Assembly: GCF_003996855.1 (NCBI RefSeq)
Contig: NZ_NRQY01000001.1
Coordinates: forward strand, 975,646 to 1,030,243
Source: Morganella morganii
Lineage (GTDB): Bacteria > Pseudomonadota > Gammaproteobacteria > Enterobacterales > Enterobacteriaceae
DNA length: 54,598 bases
Reading direction: 5' to 3'
Shown here: piece after piece, positions 18,647-27,705 of the stretch
How positions within the stretch are numbered: position 1 is the stretch's first letter
Layout of the letters: each line of letters starts with the position of its first letter
Translations under genes and position numbers: made by a program
The notes under the pieces: generated by a model
The model's database searches: none
Told to the model about the DNA's origin: nothing
Seen by the model: only the letters and a program-made list of their open reading frames with translations

Positions 18647-19135
18647 TTACGGACGAACAGCGGTTACTTCGATCTCAACACGCCATGCTGGGTTTGCTAA
18701 TTTAGAAACCTGAACAGTGGTACGTGCCGGTAATTTATTACCGGAATCTTTGTCATTATAGTATTTGGAATAACCGGCCATAAAGCCCGCGAAATCCATC
18801 GTACCGCTGGTCTCTTCACCGCCGACCAGGAATACCTGCATTTTCACCACATCTTTCATTTCCAGACCTAACTCAGCCAGGTGAGCCTTGATCTGTTCCA
18901 TGATATTAATAGTTTGTGCTTCAGTATTGCCGTAAGACGCCAGAACACCTTCCGGTGCGTCTTTGGAAATTTTGGCCGGTACTTTGCCGCTGAGGAAAAT
19001 AATATCTTTGCTGCTGCTGATTTCCACAGATTCAGAGATAGGCATACCGTTCAGTTTATGATGAACAACACCTTCTGACGCATGAGCCGCGCCCCAGACC
19101 AGCGGAAGAGCTAACAGTAAACTTTTATAACGCAT
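18647..19135 (-). CDS. Exported RidA/YjgF-family protein
   Basis: RidA fold, 162 aa, with a clear signal peptide (MRYKSLLLALPLVWGAAHA-SEGVVHH), so the mature protein is periplasmic. Cytoplasmic RidA hydrolyses reactive enamine/imine intermediates to 2-oxo acids. The conserved Arg of LPARTTVQVSKL and the Glu of WRVEIEVTAV are present. The frame is open from 19213, but the ATG at 19135 gives the signal peptide and is chosen. It lies 40 bases downstream of the L-amino acid deaminase gene on the same strand and precedes a strong terminator. The deaminase makes 2-imino acids at the outer face of the inner membrane, so this protein probably clears its product. That role is inference. Confidence 0.85.
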   Translation of the reverse strand: MRYKSLLLALPLVWGAAHASEGVVHHKLNGMPISESVEISSSKDIIFLSGKVPAKISKDAPEGVLASYGNTEAQTINIMEQIKAHLAELGLEMKDVVKMQVFLVGGEETSGTMDFAGFMAGYSKYYNDKDSGNKLPARTTVQVSKLANPAWRVEIEVTAVRP

Positions 19136-19175
19136 ATTAAGCCTCTTAATAGTATCAACGTAAGTAATCAGAAAA

Positions 19176-20600
19176 TTAACTAAAACGTGAAAGACTAAAC
19201 GGAGCCGGGTCAATAACCGGTTTTTTACCGGTCACGATATCCGCAGTAATCTCACCGGATGCCGGGCCTTCTGTCATACCCCAGACGGTCGCGGTATTGA
19301 TTACCAGACCCGGATACTCTTTCACTTCGGAAATAATCGGCAGTTCATCGTAGGTTGGTGCCACGACCGCGCCCCAGCGCTCAACGACTTTCGATTGTTC
19401 AAATACAGGGAATTCCGCTTTCATTCGCGCAAATACCGCATCCAGATGCTCGGTATTCTGTGTGGCGGTCGCGATACGGTAAGTCTCGAACGGCGTGACT
19501 TCATCCATATTCCAGGATGTCGCCATTTTGAAGGAGTTGAACAGATCTTCACCGATGGAGAATTCCAGCGGCAGTTCACCGCCGCCCAGCAGATGCAGGA
19601 ATTTCGGCCCCAGCAGGAAGCTGTCTTTCACCACAGAACTGGTGAAGATACGCGGCGCGACGGCATACGTGCCGTCTGCCTGCTCGCGGAAGTGAATGCC
19701 GCTCGGCAGGTGCACGTTACCGCGTGGCGCGCCCGGAACACCGGAAACACGCTGTTGTGACAGATAGACGTTGAGAGTCGGGATATCAATGCCCAGATTG
19801 CCCATAAACAGGCGTGACCAGATACCGCCGGTCAGTACCACATGAGAGGTTTTGATTGCCCCCTTCTCTGTGACCACGTCAGAGACTTTACCGCCGGCGG
19901 TTTCAATGCCGCGTACCGCGCAGTTGGTGTAGATTTTAACACCCAGGGATTTGGCATACTGTGCCAGAACCGGGACACCGGTTTCCGGGTCAACACTGCC
20001 GGAATCTTCCTCAAAACCGGCAACCGGCCAGTCTGTTCTGGCATCAACCAGGCGTTTTTTCAGTTCGTCGCCCTGAATAAAGCGGGTATTGAGCGGAGCT
20101 TCAAAATCAGCAGCCCACTCTTTGGCATTTTCAACCCAGGCCTGTGATTTTTCGAGATCTTCCGCACTTGACGGTACCTCGACACGACCCTGGGTACGAT
20201 AGCTGGTATCCGCCCCGATTTTTTCATTCATACCGCGCCATAACATTTTGCCGTAATGGTGCAGCGGAAAAATTTCTTTTGATGTTTTGTAGCTGATGAT
20301 CTGGCTGTAAGCCCGTCCGGACTGCTCACCGGCGATTTCCCCTTTTTCCAGGACGGTGACGCTCATGCCTCTTTCCGCCAGGTTAATCGCAGTCATGATC
20401 CCCATCATACCGCCGCCGATAATGACTGCATCGGACTCTTTCGGTAATGCACCCCCGGTACCGTCAACATGTTTTGCGCGTGAAGCCGATTCCACAAATT
20501 TGCCGTCACGGCGAACCATCGGAACCAATACGGAAGCACCACCTGCCAGTACGCCGGCAGCACCAACCCCTAAAATTAACTTTCTGCGTGAGATTTTCAT
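19176..20600 (-). CDS. Membrane-associated L-amino acid deaminase
   Basis: Flavoprotein (474 aa) that oxidatively deaminates L-amino acids to 2-oxo acids and ammonia, passing electrons to the respiratory chain; it is a hallmark of Proteus, Providencia and Morganella. The N-terminus MKISRRKLILGVGAAGVLAGG combines a twin-arginine-like motif with a single transmembrane anchor. The FAD-binding GxGxxG is at GGGMMG (about 62-67) with LEK at the end of beta2. Further signatures are GEQSGRAYSQIISY, EEDSGSVDPETG, ERWGAVVAPTYDELPIISEV and ATVWGMTEGPASGE. It matches the Proteus mirabilis enzymes over its whole length as I remember them. First gene of the unit with the exported RidA. Confidence 0.95.
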   Translation of the reverse strand: MKISRRKLILGVGAAGVLAGGASVLVPMVRRDGKFVESASRAKHVDGTGGALPKESDAVIIGGGMMGIMTAINLAERGMSVTVLEKGEIAGEQSGRAYSQIISYKTSKEIFPLHHYGKMLWRGMNEKIGADTSYRTQGRVEVPSSAEDLEKSQAWVENAKEWAADFEAPLNTRFIQGDELKKRLVDARTDWPVAGFEEDSGSVDPETGVPVLAQYAKSLGVKIYTNCAVRGIETAGGKVSDVVTEKGAIKTSHVVLTGGIWSRLFMGNLGIDIPTLNVYLSQQRVSGVPGAPRGNVHLPSGIHFREQADGTYAVAPRIFTSSVVKDSFLLGPKFLHLLGGGELPLEFSIGEDLFNSFKMATSWNMDEVTPFETYRIATATQNTEHLDAVFARMKAEFPVFEQSKVVERWGAVVAPTYDELPIISEVKEYPGLVINTATVWGMTEGPASGEITADIVTGKKPVIDPAPFSLSRFS

Positions 20601-20965
20601 CTAAAGCCTCATCATTATCTGTAATATTTGTGTGGCATTTTTTTAATTAAGTAGCACACTAATTATAACAACTATCATTATAATATTAATGAATATAGAG
20701 TGATGTTAATAATAACGAGACTTAAGATAAGCTTTATCAGGAATATCCGACACAAAGTATCGGTTTTGACGAGGTGATACACAGGATTCAGACCGGATCT
20801 TCTGAGGGGAAACCAGCGTAAAATATCATAACCCATTATTATTATAGTGGATAAGGCTAAATGGTGAGCTTTTTTAAGACGTTGTTACATTATGGATAAA
20901 AATAAAATGCCGGATGGCACAGTGGCATCCGGTATTTTATAAAGATATTAACAATGGGCGTGAGA
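20601..20965. other. Intergenic region between the deaminase gene and yaiI
   Basis: 365 bases. The left part is very AT-rich (20641-20720) and should hold the deaminase promoter; runs such as ATCATTATAATATTAATGAA there could bind Fur or another regulator, but I cannot assign a site. The right part contains the hairpin at 20906-20935. No coding potential seen. Confidence 0.4.
20906..20935 (-). terminator. Terminator downstream of yaiI
   Basis: ATGCCGGATG pairs with CATCCGGTAT around a short loop; A-rich upstream and T-rich downstream flanks allow termination in either direction. It lies 30 bases after the yaiI stop. Confidence 0.75.
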
Positions 20966-21430
20966 TCAGGCAGATGGTGTGCGTTTTCTGCACTGTAAAA
21001 ACCACTTGTCCAGTTCATTGGCAAACAGCTGGCGATCCCGCTGGTTCAGCGCCGCCGGACCACCGGTCTGAATACCGGAAGCCCGCATGGTGTCCATAAA
21101 ATCACGCATGGTCAGGCGTTCACGAATCGTCGCCGGGGTATAGCGTTCGCCGCGCGGGTTCAGTGCCACCGCGCCCTTCTCCAGCACTTCAGCGGCCAGC
21201 GGAATATCGGCGGTGACCACCAGGTCATCTTTCTGCACACGGCAGACAATTTCATTATCGGCCACATCAAACCCGGCAGAGACCTGCAATGTTTTTAAAA
21301 ATGGTGACGGCGGCACCACCAGCCGCTGATTGGCCACAAAGGTGACCTCCGTTTTTTCGCGATCTGCCGCCCGGTAAAGGATCTCTTTGATAACTTTCGG
21401 ACAGGCGTCCGCATCCACCCAAATTGCCAC
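20966..21430 (-). CDS. yaiI: YaiI/YqxD family (DUF188) protein
   Basis: Cytoplasmic PIN-like DUF188 protein, 154 aa, matching E. coli YaiI along its length. Conserved blocks are [20 protein letters not shown] at the N-terminus, [56 protein letters not shown], and [17 protein letters not shown]. The acidic cluster DAD near residue 6 and the TADIPLA motif form the PIN-like active-site region. No function is established. It is monocistronic, with the DUF4184 gene ending 60 bases upstream. Confidence 0.92.
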   Translation of the reverse strand: MAIWVDADACPKVIKEILYRAADREKTEVTFVANQRLVVPPSPFLKTLQVSAGFDVADNEIVCRVQKDDLVVTADIPLAAEVLEKGAVALNPRGERYTPATIRERLTMRDFMDTMRASGIQTGGPAALNQRDRQLFANELDKWFLQCRKRTPSA

Positions 21431-21490
21431 TGTTTATTTTCCTCAGTGCTGCAAAATTTAATTTGCGATCATAACACACGACATTACGCC

Positions 21491-22234
21491 TTAACGCTTT
21501 CTGATAACCTGAAAAAGGGCTGCGAGGACAACAAAACCGGCAAAAAACGATACCGAAAGCGATAATTCATAAAATACAAAGCGATTCACATGCAAACCGG
21601 CGGTTGTCTGCGCCAGATGGTACGCCAGCGGTATCGTACAAAGTGCCGCCAGAACCGCGATGCAAATCAGACGGATCAATCTGATGAGGTTTCCGTGTTT
21701 CTCTGCGTCCGGCAGCGCCCGCTGATACTGTGCGAATTTCAGGCAGAGATACCCGGCACCAATCAGTGATCCTAGATGCTGCAACACTTTATAAACCGCA
21801 ATCTCCTGCCCGTCTGTCATACCGTGCAGCAGCGGCACCTGCAAAACAGACAGCGTACGCACCATCGTGCCGGTTTCATGGGTAAAGCCATCCCAGATAA
21901 TGTGCGTGGCCGCGCCGATAAACAGAGACAACAGGATAATCATGTTTTCCCGCAGAGAACGGGTCAGCGGGTCGGTTACCGGAAACGGTAACAATGTTTT
22001 CAGCGGCGCGGATAACAAATGGAAAATCAGCAGAACAGCCAGACACACCGGCAATCCGGTATAAAACCAGCCGGCAAAATGATGTGCTTCATCTGCTGCA
22101 CGGTACATCCCGGAAGAATACAGCAAATCCGGCGACACACTGCCTGTAATCAGCGCGGGCAGATTCAGCCACCGGCCGAAACGGGCGTGTTTCAGCGGAA
22201 AGACGACTGCCGGATGTGAGAAAGTCCATGGCAT
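21491..22234 (-). CDS. DUF4184 membrane protein
   Basis: Integral membrane protein of 247 aa with about five to six helices. The N-terminus MPWTFSHPAVVFPLKH and the motifs LITGSVSPDLLY and ATHIIWDGFTHETG are characteristic of DUF4184, related to membrane-bound metal-dependent hydrolases of the YdjM type (conserved His/Asp residues facing the membrane surface). No substrate is known. It has its own upstream region and is divergent from the secreted-protein gene at 22351. Confidence 0.8.
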   Translation of the reverse strand: MPWTFSHPAVVFPLKHARFGRWLNLPALITGSVSPDLLYSSGMYRAADEAHHFAGWFYTGLPVCLAVLLIFHLLSAPLKTLLPFPVTDPLTRSLRENMIILLSLFIGAATHIIWDGFTHETGTMVRTLSVLQVPLLHGMTDGQEIAVYKVLQHLGSLIGAGYLCLKFAQYQRALPDAEKHGNLIRLIRLICIAVLAALCTIPLAYHLAQTTAGLHVNRFVFYELSLSVSFFAGFVVLAALFQVIRKR

Positions 22235-22350
22235 CTATACTCATCCTGCTCCGGAAAACCGGAAATAAATTCATTTTTATGCTAATAAATAGCCCGTCAA
22301 AAAAATTAATAATACGCCGGACTCCGGGCAATAACCTGTAAAGGCAGAAA

Positions 22351-22803
22351 ATGAAAAAATATCTTATCGGGATGGCAGTAACAGGGGTGTTATCAGCCCC
22401 GGCGCTGGCTCAGGAGTTTACCTGTCAGCTGGAAAATAATAAATATGTCAGTGTCGTGGTTGAGAAAGGAAAAACACCCGCGTACCGCTACGGAACACTG
22501 GCAAAACCGGAGATTACGCTGCCGGTGAAAGGCAATGCAAAAAATGGCGTCTATGTCGGGCAAACTGCCTTTATCGGCGGCGGTTCGGCGTATATCCGTT
22601 TTGAAAACGGCCCGTTTAACTATGTTCTGTACAGCGGCATGGGGCGCGGCTGGGAATTTACCGGGCTGGCGGTTTATAAAGGCGATAAAGTCATCAACAA
22701 AAAAGTCTGTAAAACCGATCTTGGTATCTATGATGTCCTGAATTATGGGCTGCCGGAAGATGAGTCCGGTGAAATCTATGCCATGGACCCGAATTCACAA
22801 TAA
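22351..22803 (+). CDS. Small secreted protein of unknown function
   Basis: 150 aa with a clean signal peptide (MKKYLIGMAVTGVLSAPALA-QEFTC). The mature part has two cysteines (CQLENN and KVCKTDLGIYDVL) that probably form one disulfide, and a beta-rich pattern with GQTAFIGGGSAYIRFENGPFNYVLYSG. I do not recognise the family. The start has a reasonable AGG-rich site upstream, and it has its own terminator at 22812-22843, so it is a monocistronic periplasmic or secreted protein. Confidence 0.75.
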   Translation: MKKYLIGMAVTGVLSAPALAQEFTCQLENNKYVSVVVEKGKTPAYRYGTLAKPEITLPVKGNAKNGVYVGQTAFIGGGSAYIRFENGPFNYVLYSGMGRGWEFTGLAVYKGDKVINKKVCKTDLGIYDVLNYGLPEDESGEIYAMDPNSQ

Positions 22804-22811
22804 TACCTGCT

Positions 22812-22843
22812 GCGGTGGCATTCTGTGTCACCGCCCTTTTTTT
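22812..22843 (+). terminator. Rho-independent terminator
   Basis: GCGGTG (22812-22817) pairs with CACCGC (22829-22834) followed by CC and seven T, just after the secreted-protein stop. Confidence 0.8.
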
Positions 22844-22921
22844 ATACATCTGTGCCTCGCCGCCCATCTGTGGCATAATGCCCGCCGTTTATTTTTCTCT
22901 TTCAACTTATGAGTATTCGTC

Positions 22922-24529
22922 TTGTTAATCAGCAACAATATTACGATGCAGTTCGGCGCCAAGCCACTGTTTGAAAATATCTCCGTCAAATTCGGTGGCG
23001 GTAACCGCTATGGCCTGATCGGCGCAAACGGCAGCGGTAAATCCACCTTTATGAAAATTCTCGGCGGCGACCTTGCACCGAGCAGCGGCAACGTGTTTCT
23101 CGACCCGAACGAACGTCTGGGTAAACTGAAACAGGATCAGTTCGCCTATGAAGAGTTTTCTGTGCTCGATACGGTTATTATGGGTCACACTGAACTGTGG
23201 GAAGTCAAACAGGAACGTGACCGCATCTACAGCCTGCCGGAGATGAGTGAAGAAGACGGTATGCGCGTGGCGGATCTCGAAGTGCAGTTTGCTGAAATGG
23301 ACGGCTACACGGTGGAATCCCGCGCCGGTGAATTACTGCTGGGTGTGGGTATCCCGCTGGAACAGCATAACGGCCCGATGAGTGAAGTGGCCCCCGGCTG
23401 GAAACTGCGTGTGCTGCTGGCACAGGCCCTGTTTGCTGATCCGGACATTCTGCTGCTCGACGAACCGACCAACAACTTGGATATCGATACCATCCGCTGG
23501 CTGGAACAGACGCTGAATGCGCGTAACAGCACCATGATCATCATTTCCCATGACCGTCACTTCCTGAATATGGTGTGCACACACATGGCCGATCTGGATT
23601 ACGGCAGCCTGAATGTTCATCCGGGTAACTATGATGAATATATGTTTGCCGCCACCCAGGCCCGTGAGCGTCTGTTAGCGGATAACGCGAAAAAGAAAGC
23701 ACAAATTAATGAATTGCAGTCATTTGTCAGCCGTTTCAGTGCAAATGCCTCCAAATCCCGTCAGGCGACATCCCGCGCCAAACAGATTGAAAAAATTCAG
23801 CTGACTGAAATTAAAGCCTCCAGCCGCCAGAACCCGTTTATCCGCTTCGAGCAGGATAAAAAATTATTCCGTAATGCGCTGGAAGTGGAAAGCCTGTCCA
23901 AAGGCTACGACGGTAACGCCCCGCTGTTCAAAAATATCAATATGATGATGGAAGTGGGTGAAAAAGTTGCGGTTCTGGGTATGAACGGTGTGGGTAAATC
24001 CACCTTCCTGAAAACCCTGGTCGGCGAACTGACACCGGATACCGGCCGTTATAAATGGTCTGAAAACGCGAATATCGGTTATTACGCGCAGGATCACGCC
24101 ACCGATTTTGAAGTCGATATGACCGTTTTTGACTGGATGAGCCTGTGGATGCAGCCGGGCGATGATGAACAGTCTGTCCGCAGTGTGCTGGGCCGCCTGC
24201 TGTTCTCCCAGGATGATATTAAAAAATCCGTACAGGTTTTATCCGGGGGCGAAAAAGGCCGGATGCTGTTTGGCAAGTTAATGATGAGCAAGCCAAATAT
24301 CCTGATCATGGATGAACCGACCAACCACCTCGACATGGAATCCATTGAATCCCTGAATATGGCACTGGAATTATATCAGGGTACATTGGTATTTGTTTCC
24401 CATGACCGGGAGTTCGTCAGTTCTCTGGCGACCCGTATCATCGAAATTACACCCGGGAAAGTTACCGACTTTACCGGCAGTTACGATGAATATCTGCGCA
24501 GCCGCGGGATTGAATCAGAAAACAACTGA
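22922..24529 (+). CDS. ybiT: ABC-F family ATPase YbiT
   Basis: Soluble tandem ABC ATPase (535 aa) of the ABC-F class, acting on the ribosome rather than in transport. First domain: Walker [11 protein letters not shown] (about 34-43), Walker [13 protein letters not shown]. Second domain: Walker [11 protein letters not shown], signature [14 protein letters not shown], Walker [13 protein letters not shown]. The linker region [22 protein letters not shown] is the charged P-site tRNA interaction motif. It matches E. coli YbiT throughout. The start is TTG at 22922, since family members begin ML[VI]S and no ATG fits. A strong terminator follows. Confidence 0.95.
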   Translation: MLISNNITMQFGAKPLFENISVKFGGGNRYGLIGANGSGKSTFMKILGGDLAPSSGNVFLDPNERLGKLKQDQFAYEEFSVLDTVIMGHTELWEVKQERDRIYSLPEMSEEDGMRVADLEVQFAEMDGYTVESRAGELLLGVGIPLEQHNGPMSEVAPGWKLRVLLAQALFADPDILLLDEPTNNLDIDTIRWLEQTLNARNSTMIIISHDRHFLNMVCTHMADLDYGSLNVHPGNYDEYMFAATQARERLLADNAKKKAQINELQSFVSRFSANASKSRQATSRAKQIEKIQLTEIKASSRQNPFIRFEQDKKLFRNALEVESLSKGYDGNAPLFKNINMMMEVGEKVAVLGMNGVGKSTFLKTLVGELTPDTGRYKWSENANIGYYAQDHATDFEVDMTVFDWMSLWMQPGDDEQSVRSVLGRLLFSQDDIKKSVQVLSGGEKGRMLFGKLMMSKPNILIMDEPTNHLDMESIESLNMALELYQGTLVFVSHDREFVSSLATRIIEITPGKVTDFTGSYDEYLRSRGIESENN

Positions 24530-24550
24530 TCCCCGTTCTGCTATAAGAAA

Positions 24551-24589
24551 AGCCCCGTTTCAGAGCCATGAAACGGGGCTTTTTGTTTT
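24551..24589 (+). terminator. Strong terminator of ybiT
   Basis: AGCCCCGTTT (24551-24560) is perfectly complementary to AAACGGGGCT (24571-24580), followed by TTTTGTTTT. Confidence 0.92.
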
Positions 24590-24757
24590 CGTCAGACCCG
24601 GCGGGGGCGGTTGCCGGTATATCTGACATTTTTCAGAAACCAGTTCCCGTATACCTCTGTCCTGTACCGGAAACTAATAGGAAGAATATCTGTATTCGGG
24701 TAGAATGTGCTTGCTAATCAGACCCTGATTTACCTTATTTGAGGGAGAAAATCACCA

Positions 24758-25213
24758 ATGGACAGCTTTGACAGGAAGATTCTTTCTGAATTACAACTCG
24801 ACGGGCGATTAACTGTCACTGAGCTGGCAGATCGTGTGGGTCTGAGTTTATCCCCCTGCCACCGGCGGCTGAAAGCGCTGGAGCAATCCGGGGCTATCTG
24901 CGATTACCGCGCACAGCTTGATCCGCGCGTGCTGGGGCTGAATTTCTCCGCACTGGTGTTTGTCACTATGAAAGACGGCAATCAGGAAAGTATGAGTAAA
25001 TTCGAAACAGCGGTGGCAGATATCCCGCAAATTATTGAAGCCAAACGGCTGTTTGGTGATCCGGACTATATGCTGACGGTTGTGGTCAAAGATATCGATG
25101 CCTTTCAGAAATTATATGACAGCCGCCTGGCCGCTATGCCCGGCGTGCAGCGCCTGACATCCACCCTGGTCATGAAAGACGTGATCCCGGCGCGTGAACT
25201 GCCCCTGCTGTAA
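24758..25213 (+). CDS. Lrp/AsnC-family transcriptional regulator
   Basis: 151-aa feast/famine regulator. The N-terminal winged helix is FDRKILSELQLDGRLTVTELADRVGLSLSPCHRRLKALEQSG (about 4-45). The C-terminal RAM/ligand domain runs from LGLNFSALVFVTM to LVMKDVIPARELP, with the GDPDYMLTVVVKDIDAF motif typical of this family. Start with GAGGGAG upstream. It is probably an effector-responsive regulator of amino-acid genes; the target is not evident, and the neighbouring sugE is convergent. It is not close enough to Lrp or AsnC themselves to use those names. Confidence 0.9.
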   Translation: MDSFDRKILSELQLDGRLTVTELADRVGLSLSPCHRRLKALEQSGAICDYRAQLDPRVLGLNFSALVFVTMKDGNQESMSKFETAVADIPQIIEAKRLFGDPDYMLTVVVKDIDAFQKLYDSRLAAMPGVQRLTSTLVMKDVIPARELPLL

Positions 25214-25239
25214 TAAAAAAGCCGGCAATATCTGCCGGC
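25213..25239 (-). terminator. Terminator of sugE
   Basis: GCCGGCA (25221-25227) pairs with TGCCGGC (25233-25239). On the minus strand the stem is followed by TTTTTTATTA, ending the sugE transcript; it abuts the Lrp-type gene stop. Confidence 0.8.
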
Positions 25240-25262
25240 AATCAACACAGTACTGAATATTT

Positions 25263-25583
25263 TTATGCCGGGCTGGCTAATTTCATCATCACCAGACCGG
25301 AAATGATTAACACCCCGGCGATAATCCGCATCATGTTTGCCGGTTCGCCCAGCACCACAATCCCGACAATAAAAGCACCGATTGCGCCGATCCCGGTCCA
25401 GATGGTGTAAGCCGTACCCAGAGGCAGTGCCCGCATGGCCATCGCCAGCAGTCCGAAGCTTATCAGCATCGCAATAATGGTGATTACAGACGGCCCTAAC
25501 TTGGTAAAGCCCTCTGATTGCTTCATGGTAAACGCCCAGACGATTTCAAATAATCCGGCTGTAATTAATAAAATCCACGGCAT
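25263..25583 (-). CDS. sugE: SMR-family guanidinium/quaternary-ammonium exporter SugE (Gdx)
   Basis: Four-helix small multidrug resistance protein, 106 aa, functioning as a dual-topology dimer in the inner membrane. The essential Glu is E13 (GLFEIVWAF). The Gdx/SugE signatures SFGLLAMAMRALPLGTAYTIWTGIGAIGAF and GEPANMMRI are present; the family exports guanidinium and some quaternary ammonium cations by proton antiport. I see no guanidine riboswitch. Instead, two palindromic repeats lie between it and the divergent TetR gene, so control is probably by that repressor. Confidence 0.92.
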   Translation of the reverse strand: MPWILLITAGLFEIVWAFTMKQSEGFTKLGPSVITIIAMLISFGLLAMAMRALPLGTAYTIWTGIGAIGAFIVGIVVLGEPANMMRIIAGVLIISGLVMMKLASPA

Positions 25584-25627
25584 GGTACATCCTCACTGAT
25601 TTTTGGTTGCAGGTGAAACAGTTGTAA

Positions 25628-25664
25628 GTTACCTTTGGTATAGTTATATGTTACCTTTGGTAAC
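25628..25664. promoter_or_regulatory. Tandem TetR-type operators
   Basis: GTTACCTTTGGTA (25628-25640) and GTTACCTTTGGTAAC (25650-25664) are direct repeats 22 bases apart, about two helical turns. The second is a perfect palindrome with 6-bp arms (GTTACC/GGTAAC). They sit between divergent sugE and the TetR-family gene. Confidence 0.75.
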
Positions 25665-25770
25665 TTGTAAATGCTTTTCTGATCTTTTTTCGATCGTTTC
25701 TGTCCGCCATGAACTCTGTGGTACACTTTCCGGCAGGCAAAACGACATGATTATCAATGAGGAGGCAGAT

Positions 25771-26370
25771 TTGTCCGGACGTTTACAGCGCGATGAGCGC
25801 CAGATACAGCTGCTTAATGTCGCTAATGCCATTATCCTGGCAGAGGGCACCGATGCCCTGACACTCATTACCCTTGCGGAAAAAGCAGGCGTGACCAAGC
25901 CGGTGACCTACAAACATTTCGGCAACCGTAAGTCCCTGCTGCATGCACTGTTTAAATACAGTGATGATGTTCTGACCGAGCGGATGAATGCCGGGATGGA
26001 GCAGCCGATAGCGGATCTCGATCAGGCCGTTTCAGTTTTTATCACGACCTATTTTGATGTGATGGCAGATGATGGTGAAGCCTTCAATGCCACCGTGGCG
26101 GCATTGAAAGCCTATCCTGAATATGCGGGGATCAGCCGCGAAGTGCAGGATTTTTTCTGTCAGATCCTGCAACGCGCATTGCAGCGGTGGCTGCCGGAAA
26201 ACTTCCGGATTCCGGAATGGACATCCGTGATGATTTTCGGCGCAACCGAGTCATTGTGTCTGATGATGTTTACTGACCCGGCACTGAAGCCGAAAATCAG
26301 TGAAGAAGCTATCTGGCTGGTCAAAACCTTGCTGACCAGCCAGCTTAAAAGATTCAGCCGCGGCGGATAA
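25771..26370 (+). CDS. TetR/AcrR-family regulator next to sugE
   Basis: TetR-type repressor of about 199 aa. Helix-turn-helix: TDALTLITLAEKAGVTKPVTYKHFGNRKSLLHALF. The frame is open from 25603 and has an ATG at 25747. The TTG at 25771 is preferred because GGAGG lies five bases before it and because TetR proteins usually begin a dozen residues before the first helix (SGRLQRDERQIQLLNVAN). The C-terminal ligand domain is unassigned. Divergent to sugE with two operators between; probably represses both itself and sugE in response to a cationic compound. Confidence 0.82.
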   Translation: MSGRLQRDERQIQLLNVANAIILAEGTDALTLITLAEKAGVTKPVTYKHFGNRKSLLHALFKYSDDVLTERMNAGMEQPIADLDQAVSVFITTYFDVMADDGEAFNATVAALKAYPEYAGISREVQDFFCQILQRALQRWLPENFRIPEWTSVMIFGATESLCLMMFTDPALKPKISEEAIWLVKTLLTSQLKRFSRGG

Positions 26371-26383
26371 CCGTTCCTCCTGC

Positions 26384-27289
26384 TCAGGCGGTTTTTTTCG
26401 GTCGTTTAATACTAATCACGGCCAGTGCCAGCACAATCATCACAATCCCGGCGGTTTCTGAGCTGCCCGGCTCCTCACCCAGCAGCCACCACGAGAACAG
26501 CACGCCGCAGACCGGCACTGCCAGTGTGCTCAGGCTGGCAATCCCCGCCGGTAATTTTCTCAGCACAAACAGCCATAAACTCCAGGCAACGGCGGTCGCC
26601 AGAATGGCGCTGTAACTCAGTGCCCAGAAGACATACGGCTGCCAGTCAATCGCGCGCTGCGGCACCAGCAGCGCCACCACCGTCATAATGATAGCGGCAT
26701 ACACCATCTGCCAGGTAGTGAGAGAGAGTAAATCCACTTGCGGATAGCGGCTGTAGAGTTTTTTCGCCACAATCGCACTTGCCCCCCAGCTGATGCCGGA
26801 TGCCACGGCCAGAAAGGTACTTTTCATGGACGCGAAATCGAGCGTCCAGGGCTGGATCACACACAGCAACCCGGCTGCGGCAACCGAAATCGCGGCATAC
26901 TGGAGGCGGCGCATCCGCTCACCCAGCAGCATAGCTGCCATAATCACCACCCAGAACGGCATGGTATAACTGAGGATCGCCACCTTCCCCGCACCGCCGC
27001 TGACCAGCGCCCACTGCGCCAGCCCGACCATACCGCAGGTCTGAAGTACCGCAATTCCCAGTGTGTAGCGGAATGGGGTAAAGCCGATTTTTCGTCCCAT
27101 CACGCGTTCACGGATATACAACACCAGTAACAGCATAATGGCACTGAACACACAGCGCATCGCCGTAAAGTCAAATGCACCGATATAGTGCGTGACCTGC
27201 TTCATGGCGATCCAGCTGTAACTCCAGATCAGTGTTAAAATAACCAGGCCGGTAATGGCGATGGCATTGTTTTTTTCCCGTAAAGCCAT
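26384..27289 (-). CDS. EamA/DMT-superfamily metabolite transporter
   Basis: Ten-helix drug/metabolite transporter (about 301 aa) made of two EamA repeats, of the RhaT/PecM/YdcZ group. The first repeat begins [31 protein letters not shown] and the second [18 protein letters not shown]. Glycine-rich GERMRR and GEEPGSSE loops close each half. The frame is open to 27310, but an ATG at 27289 has AGGAT seven bases upstream. It converges closely with the TetR gene (13-base gap). Substrate cannot be predicted. Confidence 0.85.
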   Translation of the reverse strand: MALREKNNAIAITGLVILTLIWSYSWIAMKQVTHYIGAFDFTAMRCVFSAIMLLLVLYIRERVMGRKIGFTPFRYTLGIAVLQTCGMVGLAQWALVSGGAGKVAILSYTMPFWVVIMAAMLLGERMRRLQYAAISVAAAGLLCVIQPWTLDFASMKSTFLAVASGISWGASAIVAKKLYSRYPQVDLLSLTTWQMVYAAIIMTVVALLVPQRAIDWQPYVFWALSYSAILATAVAWSLWLFVLRKLPAGIASLSTLAVPVCGVLFSWWLLGEEPGSSETAGIVMIVLALAVISIKRPKKTA

Positions 27290-27435
27290 AATATCCTGTG
27301 ACCACTTCACGGCAGTACCTGCTGTACCCCGCGTGCGGCTCCTCTTTTTATATTATCATAACCGGAACAATATACCGGATACCCGTCAGTTTATACCCGG
27401 TTTTCCGGTGGCTCAAATCCGCTCTCAGCCGGTTA

Positions 27436-27673
27436 TTATTCAAGCATCACAATATTATCAATTTTCCACTGTCCGCTTGTCAGAATCAGATTTGCCCGGA
27501 ATGATCGCAACGGCTCCGGCGCTTTGCCCAGTGTGATGCGTACTGTGGCCGTATCAGCGGTTTGTGATTCCGTATGTGCCGCCCGCTCTGTTATCCACGA
27601 GTCCGGATAATCCTGTGATTTAGTATAATAATTGACATCGTTTTCCACCCAGTGCTCTCCCCACAAACAGATA
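27436..27673 (-). pseudogene. 3' half of a secreted-protein gene split by the transposon
   Basis: Minus-strand frame reading GEHWVENDVNYYTKSQD to QWKIDNIVMLE. The 5' half lies beyond the transposon at 30346-30628. Removing the element and one AGATA copy rejoins the halves in frame as ETAHNVI-CLWGEHWVEN, giving one uninterrupted protein of about 165-170 aa. The C-terminal half has the pattern of a small beta-rich domain (SFRANLILTSGQWKIDNI) similar to DUF3828/NTF2-like secreted proteins. No function known. Confidence 0.85.
27669..27673. repeat. Target-site duplication, left copy (AGATA)
   Basis: AGATA directly precedes the GGGG end of the left inverted repeat; the same five bases follow the right end at 30346-30350. 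A five-base duplication is the rule for Tn3-family transposition. Confidence 0.93.
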
Positions 27674-27705
27674 GGGGTTGTACGCCGGAATCCCAGATTT
27701 TTCCG
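27674..27705 (+). repeat. Left terminal inverted repeat
   Basis: Begins GGGGTTGTACGCCGGAATCC and continues through CCCAGATTTTTCCG. It is identical to the right end over 32 bases except one position (base 7, G against C). Confidence 0.93.
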
